In this document: in pieces, positions 1-7,733 of the stretch
Position numbering within the stretch: the stretch's first letter is position 1
Layout of the letters: each line of letters starts with the position of its first letter
Assembly (NCBI RefSeq): GCF_002879885.1
Contig: NZ_PNYA01000045.1
Location: forward strand, 1 to 38,998
Direction: 5' to 3'
Origin: Trinickia dabaoshanensis
GTDB taxonomy: Bacteria > Pseudomonadota > Gammaproteobacteria > Burkholderiales > Burkholderiaceae
DNA: 38,998 nt
Notes under the pieces: generated by a model
What the model was told of the DNA's origin: nothing
Seen by the model: only the letters and a program-made list of their open reading frames with translations
Database searches by the model: none
Translations under genes and position numbers: made by a program

Positions 1-1
1 G

Positions 2-97
2 GTCGAACAAGTCGCTGCCGCGTCAAAGGCGCTCGACGATCAGGGACGCATGCTTGCCGACTCCGTAGCGGTCTTCCGGCTGGGGTCAGAAGCATGA
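2..97 (+). CDS. C-terminal end of a methyl-accepting chemotaxis protein (partial)
   Basis: An open frame enters from the left edge and ends at TGA 95-97, giving 31 residues. They read as the tail typical of betaproteobacterial chemotaxis receptors: an alanine-rich helix (VEQVAAASKALDDQ) followed by the short ending LADSVAVFRLG, which follows the cytoplasmic signalling domain in such receptors. Only the extreme C-terminus is visible, so ligand and topology cannot be judged. The call rests on a remembered family signature over a very short stretch. The EAL phosphodiesterase downstream is a plausible signalling neighbour, but the 325-base gap argues against an operon. Confidence 0.55.
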   Translation, partial: VEQVAAASKALDDQGRMLADSVAVFRLGSEA

Positions 98-422
98 CGC
101 GCGCTATCCCAACTAGCGCATGTGCCATCGGGGACGGCGAACGCGGCCGCTAAAGCTCCCGATCCCTTGGCCGTTAACTCAGTAACCCCCGGGCCAACGG
201 CGCGCTCCAATCGGCGATGCGCGCCTTCGGCTCGTTTGACCCGCCAGGAGAGCATGTTTTAAGCATTCCGGCCGACTGTTGCACGCTCGGCCCCGGCAGG
301 CACGCAGCTAACCAGCGCCAAGCCGTGATCGACGCGTGATCGAGACACCTGGCGGTCGCGTCTCCTCCGGGCGTGGAACCGCCGACCCCGATGCTTCTGC
401 TCGACGCAGCAAGAATCGTCCA
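98..422. other. Intergenic region upstream of the EAL gene
   Basis: About 325 bases between the chemotaxis receptor tail and the EAL gene. Several short open frames overlap here on both strands, but none has a recognisable product or a convincing ribosome binding site. No clear promoter, terminator or RNA gene was seen. Confidence 0.4.
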
Positions 423-1211
423 ATGAAGGCTTTAAACGTGAACAAACTTCCATCGCCGTCATTCCCGTCGCGAGGGTGCAGTGCATGTAAGGATGCGAAT
501 GCGTTGTCAATGGAGATAGGCTTCGCTTTCCAGCCTATCGTGGACATGAAGAGCCAGAAGCCGTTTGCATTCGAGGCGCTGGTGAGAGGCGCGAATGGCG
601 AACCGGCGAGCTCAGTCTTGTCCCAGATCGACGAACAGAACAAGTACCCGTTCGACCAGCGATGCCGGCAAGTTGCCATTGCGTCAGCGGCCGAACTGAA
701 CCTGGACGCCCATCTGTCGATCAACTTTATGCCGAACGCCGTCTACCGGCCCGAAGCCTGTATCCGAACGACATTGATGGCAGCAGAAACACATGGATTC
801 CCGCTCGACAAGATTATCTTCGAGACTGTCGAGGGTGAATTTATCGCTGACCGCACGCACATTGTCAACGTCTTCAGATCGTACAAGGAGTACGGTTTCC
901 TGACTGCCATCGACGACTTCGGCTCCGGTTATTCGGGGATGGCGTTGCTCGTGGATTTCCAACCCGACATCGTTAAACTGGACATGTTCCTGCTTCGGAA
1001 CATCGATCAAGATTCGGTACGTCAACGGATCGTCAAGGGGATTTTGGCCATCGCCAATGACTTGGGCATTCGCGTGATCGCAGAAGGCATCGAGTCAAAG
1101 GGCGAGCGGGATTTCTTCTTGGCCGAAGGCGTCAGCCTCATGCAGGGTTACCTATTCGCAAAACCAGCGTTCCGCCAACTGCCAAATCTCGACGAAGCCT
1201 CGTTTGCATGA
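423..1211 (+). CDS. Stand-alone EAL-domain cyclic-di-GMP phosphodiesterase
   Basis: A 262-residue protein consisting almost entirely of an EAL domain, which hydrolyses c-di-GMP to pGpG in the cytoplasm. The key residues are visible: the EAL signature (E51), the Asn of the INFMPN strand (near residue 101), a Glu in FETVE (near 134), the double Asp in DDFGSGYSG (164-165), a Lys in VKLD (185), a Glu in IAEGIE (211) and a Gln in LMQGYLFAKP (231). It is therefore probably catalytically active. There is no GGDEF, PAS or membrane segment. The N-terminus carries a CxxC pair (C19, C22) that could bind metal or act as a redox switch. The frame is open further upstream to 336, but that stretch is low-complexity and the family homology begins after 423, so I chose this ATG; its ribosome binding site is weak. 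Confidence 0.85.
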   Translation: MKALNVNKLPSPSFPSRGCSACKDANALSMEIGFAFQPIVDMKSQKPFAFEALVRGANGEPASSVLSQIDEQNKYPFDQRCRQVAIASAAELNLDAHLSINFMPNAVYRPEACIRTTLMAAETHGFPLDKIIFETVEGEFIADRTHIVNVFRSYKEYGFLTAIDDFGSGYSGMALLVDFQPDIVKLDMFLLRNIDQDSVRQRIVKGILAIANDLGIRVIAEGIESKGERDFFLAEGVSLMQGYLFAKPAFRQLPNLDEASFA

Positions 1212-1968
1212 AATATCGCTCGCGCGTTAAAGACTGAATATAATGCTACTGTGTGGCGACGATCTCGCACCCATGTTCGGCACCAGCCGAGCGTTGTGAG
1301 CTTCTCGTCGGACATCAGGGAGCGAGGCGCCTCGTTATCACGGGCAAGGCGCGGCCGCGGCCATGCTCCCGGTGCATAATCGTAGGGGCTCGGGACGTCT
1401 CTGCGCGAAAGAGTACCCCCACCTCGCGCTACCAAAGTCCTCCGGAAATGTCTTGCTCGTTCGTTCAGCTTCCGATTCTAGGTGGTGCCCTTAAATTCGC
1501 GCTTACGAAAAAGTCGCGTAGCATGACTTGGGTGTCCGTTCCCTGAGCCAAATGGGACGCCCCAACGTCTCGCCATCGACGCAAATCAATGACGCTTAAT
1601 GGCCGATTGGGTGAGGTCGCCAACGGCCGCTTAGTGGCACTCCCGTTTGCACAATCTGGATTGGGCTGACTGGCCGGTTTGGAGAAAATTGTCTGACCGG
1701 AGTGGGTCGCTTTATGCCTTTTGCATGAGAGGCTGCGCCTGCGGCGATCGCCGGGCTCGGTCGTCGGGCGCTAGCCGGCCACGAAGCGACGCTTGCTCGA
1801 CGGCGACAAATGGCTGAAACTCGACGCGTTTCGGCCATTCGACCCGTTTGGTATCGACTAACGGCCTGTGCGGATACAGCTACCATTGAGCGATGAAAGA
1901 TGAGCAACTTCCGAAGGCGCGTTGGCCTGATAGCGGCGAGCCGCGTCTATGGACAGTCGAAGGTCAAG
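1212..1968. other. Long stretch without a supported gene
   Basis: About 750 bases between the EAL gene and the 3' end of the minus-strand operon. Short open frames exist on both strands, but none shows a recognisable domain, good start signal or length. A TATAAT hexamer sits at 1239-1244, but no acceptable -35 element precedes it. The part from about 1600 to 1880 has the look of decayed coding DNA, broken by stops in every plus frame. I see no RNA gene or obvious transposon end. Confidence 0.4.
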
Positions 1969-2823
1969 CTACGAACTGAATATCGCCAGCCAGCGCTTTC
2001 GGCGTTTGATCGAGTCTCGGTCAGCTAACAGGAAGTAGAAAAAATCCTCGTAGTGCGGCACGACCATCTGAGTGATGTTTTTGCTTCGCTCATATTCACC
2101 CGCCGAATGAGCCATCGCCTCAAGCAGGTGATGAATCGGCTGGAAGGTTTCCACCAAGCGCCATATCGCCAGCGGCGCCGCTTTCTCGATGACATACTGC
2201 CGGTGGTAGCAGTCGAACCGAGTCATCGGGTGGCCGTTTTCGTCGAGGTTCATCGTGTAACCATTGGACACGCCGTCGCTATCCATCTTGTAGATCATTT
2301 CCAGTGCTGATCGCTCTCGCCTCACTGCTGGGGTATATTCCTCATACAGCGACACAGCGATGTCGAGCCACTTGTAGAGCGGGCTACGCTCCATCTTCGC
2401 TTCGCAAACCTCGTTCAGATTGAAGTAACGCGACTGGTCGCCGTAGTCCGACAGGAACGCGACGACCGCTTCATCGTCCTCAGTCAGCGGTGGCGGCTCG
2501 GCCTCGCCGCGCGAATAGAGTGGAATGAGTTGACGGCATTCCTGATAAAGGCGTTCAACATTATGCCCATAATTCCGTCTTAGCTCTTTAATCGTGGGCG
2601 ACCTGTAATCGTTGCTCAACATGTGATGCGTGACGACCGCGAGCTTGAGAAGCCGCTCGAACCCAATCGACAGGTGAAAGAACGCTGAGTAGAAGTTCCC
2701 CTCCGTGTCCTGATAGAAATTCGCTTTCAGGAGCAATTCGAACCCGGACAGGATGGTGTTCTTCGCAAGGTGTGCCTCCTGACAGAGCAGCGTAAATTTT
2801 TTGTTGAATCCGATGAGGTCCAC
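1969..2823 (-). CDS. Unknown protein with HEPN-like features, partner of the upstream ATPase
   Basis: A 284-residue soluble, alpha-helical protein that I cannot assign by homology. Residues 20-65 form amphipathic helices with a pattern like HEPN-type proteins (FYSAFFHLSIGFERLLKLAV). They are followed by an R-x4-H motif (R82, H87, in RRNYGH). HEPN ribonucleases use an R-x4-6-H motif, so an RNase role is possible, but the residue after the Arg is not the usual polar N/D/H, so this is only suggestive. The gene starts 43 bases after the stop of the ATPase-TOPRIM gene on the same strand, so the two are probably co-transcribed. Such a pairing (OLD-like ATPase plus a small effector) is typical of antiphage or toxin-type cassettes. 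There is no signal peptide or membrane segment. Confidence 0.6.
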   Translation of the reverse strand: MDLIGFNKKFTLLCQEAHLAKNTILSGFELLLKANFYQDTEGNFYSAFFHLSIGFERLLKLAVVTHHMLSNDYRSPTIKELRRNYGHNVERLYQECRQLIPLYSRGEAEPPPLTEDDEAVVAFLSDYGDQSRYFNLNEVCEAKMERSPLYKWLDIAVSLYEEYTPAVRRERSALEMIYKMDSDGVSNGYTMNLDENGHPMTRFDCYHRQYVIEKAAPLAIWRLVETFQPIHHLLEAMAHSAGEYERSKNITQMVVPHYEDFFYFLLADRDSIKRRKRWLAIFSS

Positions 2824-2866
2824 CGCGAAGTCCTTTTCGATAAGAGTTCAGGTTCATTCAACGTAT

Positions 2867-4537
2867 TTAATCAGGTATGCCTTTGCGGCTCGCGTTTACG
2901 AGCCATCCGCGTACCTTAGATAGGAATGCCCAAACGTCGTTCTCACACGGACGAGCATAGCTTTCGCTTGTCGGATCAGCGCCCAATTTCTCAAAGATAG
3001 ACGTTAGCCAGTTAGGCCCATGCCCAGACACTTCGCGGTGCTTTAGCCATGACTCGAGTTCGCCACCCGGCACGATAAAAATACCGTGCTCGCTCAATTG
3101 ATCTAGGAGAATCTGCGCGGCGCGGCGATCATCTGATTCCAGAATGTTGACCCCTCCGTCACGCTTCATATTTTTGCCGCTCTTGTCCAGTGCTGCCTTC
3201 ACTGAATGGCGCATGCTTGCGAGGCCGTCGCGAGATATGGCGGGAATGCCAGCCCCGTCGAGAAGGTTCGCCCAAACGGTCCCGCCTTCTTTCAACGCAT
3301 CAATATCGACGATACCAACGGCCGGAATCCCGAGCTGACGCAGCGGGCGGAGAATTGTCGGAATGGTCTGCTTGTTCTGCGCATTGATGAAGAGCGCATT
3401 TCCGATCGCCCACTCCGGCTTGTATTGCAAGAGTCTTTCGTTGATCTCCTGATAGAAAGCACGATCGGCGTCGGATTCTGTGACAACGACGAATTCGTAA
3501 AAAAGTGCGTTTAGTACCCCCGTAGACCTCAGAAGTGGGTGACGCATGAGTCGGACAAGGGACTCTCCGTCAAGTACGCGTGCTGATGCGGTGCCACTTC
3601 TGTAGTTCAATCGGACAATGTTGATGCGTGCCCCCGATTGTATGCAGCCCATGAGGAACGAGGCACTATGCGTGGCCGCAAACACTTTTTTACCTTGAGT
3701 TAGTGCTCCCCGTGACACTTCGTGGCCCAATTTGAACGCAACGGAAGGGTGTAGGAACGCTTCAGGCTCATCGATCAGCATGACGCTAGGATTGCCTGCT
3801 ATCGTGGCAATGATGATTCCAGTAAATGCTTTCACGCCGTCGCTTGCGTCGCCGATATAACGTGCCTTGGCATGGTACGCCACACCCTTTGGAACCAAAC
3901 CCCGTTCTTCCATTACATCGTGCGGCGGTTCGTCTGCAAGGCGGATTTTTAGTTTTCCGAGGTCGGTCGGATCGATGAGAAGGTAGCTCCCAAACGCTTC
4001 GAACACGATACGACGAACCTCGTGATATTTCGCGTCATCGCGAAACAACACTTGAAAGTTCGTTTCAGGGGGACGTTGTAGATCACCTCCCGCTTGATCG
4101 CTGACAAGGTTGATTCGGTTTGCCCCCGAAAGGCTTAACGTGTCGTAAACCTGAAACCATTGGCAATATGCCGCAACGTGGTCGTTCGGCGCTTTCATGT
4201 ACTGCCTGTAGCTCGCGACTGGAAGGGCGTTTCCGTTCCTTGTGAGACCTACAAATATGTGGTCCGGCGGAGCTTCCCGCCCAGGTTCATCCGGGCGTCG
4301 GATACGTTCGAGAGCTACATCGATGGCGGCGTCGTCGAATGCAGCAAAGGTTAGATCGTCGAGGATAACGGCTTTATTGTCTTTTATGCCGGTGCGGCAG
4401 AATTCTGCTATCTCCGACAGAAGTTTGCTCTTCCCTGAATTATTTGGACCGACAAAGACATTCACAGGTGCAGCAGCTACCGACTCTGCTGCAGTTTCCG
4501 AGTTTTTGCCAAACTTTAACTTGAATGTTTCAATCAT
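2867..4537 (-). CDS. AAA/ABC-type ATPase with C-terminal TOPRIM domain (OLD-like nuclease family)
   Basis: A 556-residue protein. The N-terminal ATPase has a Walker A motif GPNNSGKS (30-37), a Walker B with a helical follow-on SVMLIDEPEAFLHP (251-264) and a switch His (TH at 289-290). The C-terminal half looks like a TOPRIM fold: an acidic strand VVTESDADRAF (E354) and a DxD strand GIVDID (D411, D413). This layout is that of OLD-family ATP-dependent nucleases, known from P2 Old, Gabija GajA and related defence proteins. The family function is known; the specific role here is inferred. The frame stays open to 4915, but the extra 126 residues are low-complexity and the ATPase fold begins right after ATG 4537. 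A TATAAT promoter lies about 120 bases upstream. The HEPN-like gene follows in the same operon. Confidence 0.8.
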   Translation of the reverse strand: MIETFKLKFGKNSETAAESVAAAPVNVFVGPNNSGKSKLLSEIAEFCRTGIKDNKAVILDDLTFAAFDDAAIDVALERIRRPDEPGREAPPDHIFVGLTRNGNALPVASYRQYMKAPNDHVAAYCQWFQVYDTLSLSGANRINLVSDQAGGDLQRPPETNFQVLFRDDAKYHEVRRIVFEAFGSYLLIDPTDLGKLKIRLADEPPHDVMEERGLVPKGVAYHAKARYIGDASDGVKAFTGIIIATIAGNPSVMLIDEPEAFLHPSVAFKLGHEVSRGALTQGKKVFAATHSASFLMGCIQSGARINIVRLNYRSGTASARVLDGESLVRLMRHPLLRSTGVLNALFYEFVVVTESDADRAFYQEINERLLQYKPEWAIGNALFINAQNKQTIPTILRPLRQLGIPAVGIVDIDALKEGGTVWANLLDGAGIPAISRDGLASMRHSVKAALDKSGKNMKRDGGVNILESDDRRAAQILLDQLSEHGIFIVPGGELESWLKHREVSGHGPNWLTSIFEKLGADPTSESYARPCENDVWAFLSKVRGWLVNASRKGIPD

Positions 4538-4660
4538 TTTTGGTCGAAGTGCTGTGCCGGATTTTTTGCTTTCTCTGAGTCTTCGCGACCCCACAAAGTC
4601 CGCCGAATGGCGGGCCGCGAAACACGTCACTCGCGGTGAGAGCCGAGCGAATGCTGCTGC

Positions 4661-4689
4661 ATTATAGAAACCTTCATTCGAGTGTTCCA
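4661..4689 (-). promoter_or_regulatory. Candidate sigma-70 promoter of the ATPase/HEPN-like operon
   Basis: On the minus strand a perfect TATAAT (plus-strand 4661-4666) lies 17 bases from a weak -35 hexamer TGGAAC (4684-4689). It would give a leader of about 115 bases before the ATPase start at 4537. The short distance and ideal spacing make it the best promoter candidate; it is untested. Confidence 0.45.
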
Positions 4690-5205
4690 GCGACCCAACG
4701 TTCAGCGTTTGTCTCGTATCGGCGAGACAGCGGACCGCCGCCAATGCCGACTGAGTGACTCGAATGGGTCGGCAAGCGTCTTTCGCTTTGGGCGAGAACG
4801 GCTTCCGCGTGGCGTACCGCGCCCAGATGTTCGCAGCCAAAACGTCGTGATGTCGCCAATGCAAATCAGTGCCGGAGCCGTCTTTCGATGCGCGCCTCGG
4901 AGCTGGGCGCGGCAATAGCCACCCATATGCATCAGGCCGTGGGGGATGGGACGATGCCCAGCGTCCAATGCAAACGGATCAACACGCTCAGATTCCTTTC
5001 GGCTTCTTCAACTTGTTCGTGATACCGCCGGTTGACTCCAACTCTTTCAATAACGAGCGCGATCATAACCACAGGAGGTGACTCAGCGCAATGAGCGCGC
5101 TCCGTGCATGCTGCTCACGTCCACGGCCCATGTCGTCCTGAGTCTGCTGCAGCCCATCTGCGAGAGTTGTTACGTGCATGGCTACACATGGCGGGAAAGG
5201 TCGCC
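4690..5205. other. Stretch without a supported gene between the ATPase promoter and the IS21 remnant
   Basis: About 500 bases upstream of the putative operon promoter. Open frames here are short and carry no recognised domains. The segment from about 5090 to 5200 reads as broken coding sequence on the plus strand and may be further transposon debris, but I cannot name it. Confidence 0.35.
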
Positions 5206-5319
5206 TAGCGTACCGCTGCCGCCGAAGATCGTACGGCGTTGCAGTTGGCGACGCCGCCGCGTGCCGATACGTCGCGCTATAACGGTTTGCGCAAGGCGCG
5301 GGAGGCAGGCCATGCGTGA
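5206..5319 (+). pseudogene. istA: 3' remnant of IS21 istA transposase
   Basis: The last codons of an IS21 transposase are readable in one frame, ending RYNGLRKAREAGHA before TGA 5317-5319. The stop overlaps the istB start, as in intact IS21 elements. The rest of istA is absent. Confidence 0.6.
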
Positions 5320-5722
5320 CTTGATCACTGAACTGAAGCAGCTACGGTTGCACGGGATGGCGGCTGCCTGGGGCGAACTGCTCGAACAGGGCAACGTTGA
5401 GGAGCCGACGGCCCGGTGGTTGCTTGAGCAGTTGCTTGCCGCCGAGAGCCGAGAGTACCGATCGGGCCCTGCGCTCGGTCAACCAACAGATGAACGCCGC
5501 GAAGTTCCTGGCGCATCGCGTGGCGGGCTTCGACTTCGATGGCTCTCCGGTTGATCGCAAGCTCGTCATGCAACTGGCCGACATGAGCTTTACCGAAGCC
5601 GCGCACAACCTGGTGCTGGTCGGCGGAGCGGGTTCGGGCAAGACGCATCTGGCGACGGCCATTGGCGTGTCCGGCATCGTGCATCACGGCAAGCGGGTTC
5701 GCTTCTACTCGACGGTGGATCG
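5312..5722 (+). pseudogene. istB: Truncated, frameshifted IS21 IstB ATPase
   Basis: IstB is the AAA+ helper of the IS21 transposase. The first frame starts at ATG 5312 (MRDLITELKQLRLHGM) and breaks near 5450. The protein then continues in another frame with the typical RSVNQQMNAAKFLAHR segment and the Walker A motif GGAGSGKTHLA (near 5625-5655). The reading ends at about 5722, after FYSTVD, before Walker B. The gene is therefore frameshifted and about half its normal length of roughly 250 residues. IstB proteins are highly conserved, which makes the call firm. Confidence 0.8.
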
Positions 5723-5970
5723 GTCGATAAGACGCTCAGATGACGGCTCCCGCCGACCCGCGGCTAGACGCTACGAGCCCTCCAAAGCGTCCGCGAACTT
5801 GCTCCATAGCCCGTTCGTTGAACGGCCGTACGCCTGAATGTCGGCCATCATTAGCCCGACTGATCTTTGTCTGAGCTTTTGCATGAGCGTACGGCGCGTT
5901 GTGCGTTTGTGCCATTATCCCGGCACGCCCGACTACGCGCAGAACGACGGCTCGGGAAGTGGGCACGGGG

Positions 5971-6384
5971 TCACCAACTGGAATCGCCGTCGGCGGCGAA
6001 CTCGCGTCTTGCCACGTCCACGACAAGCCGTGGCTGGCTCTGAAAAACTTCGGCTGGAGTTCGACCGTCAAGTAGCGCATGCGGCGAGTAAAGCCAGAAA
6101 GCGCGGCGCCAGCCGCCGCGATCTTCGTCTTCGCCGGGCAGCAACCTCAGGAGATCGGCAACCTCGGGCTTAACGTTGCCTAGCACGTCAAATTGGACGT
6201 CGGGATATCGAAACGCGTGTTCATGTGCAACCCACACCCCGAACAACGTTCCGTTCGAGCGCAAGCGAGCCGCGAACCGTTCGATGTTTTCGGAGTGCGA
6301 AAGTCGAGCCATTTTCGCCAAGCGCAAATCGTCGGGCCAGTCCTTGGCAAGCAACTCGTCACGGAAATGTTCGATGGATCGCAT
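5971..6384 (-). CDS. Xre/MbcA/ParS-like (DUF2384-type) antitoxin homologue
   Basis: A 137-residue soluble protein. The C-terminal part (98-129) has the pattern found at the end of Xre/MbcA/ParS antitoxins: an aromatic segment, then a glycine-containing helix cap and a helix (LLDGRTPAEVF), then a closing basic helix. In RES-Xre type systems this domain blocks or binds the toxin. A good Shine-Dalgarno sequence (GGGAGA, plus-strand 6391-6396) sits six bases before ATG 6384, which decides this start over an upstream in-frame ATG at 6456. No RES-domain toxin gene was found on either side. The neighbours are an IS21 remnant and an AbiEi pseudogene, so it may be an orphan left after loss of its partner. 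Family assignment is moderate. Confidence 0.6.
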   Translation of the reverse strand: MRSIEHFRDELLAKDWPDDLRLAKMARLSHSENIERFAARLRSNGTLFGVWVAHEHAFRYPDVQFDVLGNVKPEVADLLRLLPGEDEDRGGWRRAFWLYSPHALLDGRTPAEVFQSQPRLVVDVARREFAADGDSSW

Positions 6385-6396
6385 GGTGCATCTCCC

Positions 6397-6829
6397 GTTG
6401 CTGCGGCAGGCCGCAAATAAGTTGTGCGTCCTTCGTACAGCTGGCGCGCCAAGCATACCTCGGTTAAGGCACGCAGTCCGCTTTTAGCTTCTTGAACCCT
6501 GGGGCAGCTGAGGTTATACCGACCGATTGATGGGTGAGCAGAAGCTGGACGTCGCCCTCAAACTGACAGGCACGATGTACCTCGAGTGGACATTGCTGGC
6601 CGATCTCGACACGTGCTTATCTGGTCCGCATTGATGGCTGCTCGTGCTTCCGCTGGTCGGCCATCGGCGATTGTCGTTGCCGTCGCCTCGGGCCTTCTGA
6701 CCGATGGGATACGCATGGCTGCAATGCGCGCGTTGCCCCACGACTAACGCGATTGAGTCGCCGTCGAACTCAAGATTGCCGATCATTTCGGCTTGAGTGT
6801 TATCCGGCCATTTTTTGGCCGATTCGGCC
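6397..6829. other. Decayed stretch between two antitoxin-like loci
   Basis: About 430 bases. The minus-strand frame of the AbiEi-like pseudogene stays open through much of it, but the residues no longer match that family after about 6830. I recognise nothing else. Normally a nucleotidyltransferase toxin gene (AbiEii-type) follows an AbiEi gene; no trace of one is visible here. Confidence 0.35.
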
Positions 6830-7452
6830 ATCTTTTCCCGGCACCGAGACGATCCACTGACCTTCACTCGGGGGCGGTGGCTCAAAAACTCGTCAAGGAC
6901 GTCGGCGCGCAGGTAACGCAGGCTCACCATTAGATTACTCGCTTCCTCGAGCGACTGTCCGTTGCCGATGTCGCTAGCGAGTTCCAGGATGGCTCGCTCG
7001 GGCACTGACACCCGCCCGCACCTGTGGATCGCCAGCACGAAGCGGCTTTAGGCCCTTCTTGTAAGGCAGATCATGGTCGAACAGGGCAGTGGTCTGAAAT
7101 GACTAGCTCAGGTGCTCATCCACCCAGGAGGGGATGCGGTACGCTTTCTGGCCCCACAGCACAACCTTTTCGCGAAACGCGATGTTGTGGCGGACGCCTT
7201 GCCACGAGAGTGCCGTTTCCCCCCAACGTGAAGGCCGGTAACGGGTCGAGTTAGGTACGCGATCGAACCGTCTCTTGTTGGGGTATCACCGGTCATAAGG
7301 TAGACGCCCTGTGAGAGCCGTTGCAGCCACCCGGATTTGACCATGTGCGCCGCGAGTGCGGCGCTAATCCCCATGCCCCGGAGCATGTCGGAATCGATGG
7401 GGTGGCCGCGCCGGCTCTCCCGCATCAGCTGCAGGACAGTTCTTTTGCTCAT
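6830..7452 (-). pseudogene. AbiEi-type (type IV toxin-antitoxin) antitoxin, frameshifted
   Basis: Reading from ATG 7452, the first 80 or so residues match the N-terminal winged-helix of AbiEi-family antitoxins (IDSDMLRGMGISAALAAHMV, then LQRLSQGVYLMTGD). Near 7225 one base is missing in a run of G and A; the protein continues in the next frame (WQGVRHNIAFREKVVLWG) until an in-frame TAG near 7105. It resumes with FQTTALFDHDLPYKKGLK and returns to another frame for the conserved VSVPERAILELASDIGNGQ and the following helices, down to about 6830. At least two frameshifts and one nonsense codon are present, so it is dead. The AbiEii toxin partner is missing. Confidence 0.75.
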
Positions 7453-7733
7453 CGGCGTCTCTGCGTTGTTTCGTTGCTGAATATGCTCGGTTCTTTGATT
7501 ATCTGCAATTTACTAACAAAACGCGCGTCGTTTGGACCAGGACATACGTTGGACGAGTCCGCTCTCCGGCGCATACATGCTGGAGACTTCACCACTGACA
7601 TGGGCCGGCGCGGTTATTGGTATAGTCCGATTACATCGATTGGAACAATTAAAACGTCATCGTCTGACCATCTACGCACGAGTCGACAGCCAGTATTTGG
7701 ACCCACCGCCAAGTCGAGCCGCAGTGTCAAAGG
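7453..7733. other. Region between the AbiEi pseudogene and the minus-strand tniQ
   Basis: About 280 bases, locally AT-rich around 7490-7520. Three similar short strings containing TTGGAC occur at about 7530, 7551 and 7694 on the same strand. They could be degenerate transposase-binding repeats of a Tn7-like end, but the similarity is weak and I found no matching inverted copy beyond the other end of the module. No gene was seen. Confidence 0.3.

Larger units (their letters stand above)
5206..5722 (+). mobile_element. IS21-family insertion sequence remnant
   Basis: The fragment holds the last 37 or so codons of an istA-type transposase and the first half of istB, joined by the short istA-istB overlap normal for IS21 elements. 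Both ends are missing: no istA body lies to the left and the istB frame is lost at about 5722, where unrelated sequence begins. No terminal inverted repeats were recognised. The element is certainly inactive. Confidence 0.75.

Noticed and set aside
1596-1907. 103-codon minus-strand open frame in the gap after the EAL gene
   Set aside because: Composition is Arg/Ala/Ser/Pro-rich, no domain, no good ribosome binding site; it looks like the reverse of decayed DNA in a GC-rich genome.
4538-4915. Upstream extension of the ATPase-TOPRIM gene to 4915
   Set aside because: The extra 126 residues are not protein-like, and the candidate promoter at 4661-4689 would lie inside them; the ATPase fold begins directly after ATG 4537.
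7529-7701. Three TTGGAC-containing strings as Tn7-like end repeats
   Set aside because: Similarity is limited to six to eight bases and no inverted counterpart was found beyond 15582, so the transposon end is not supported.
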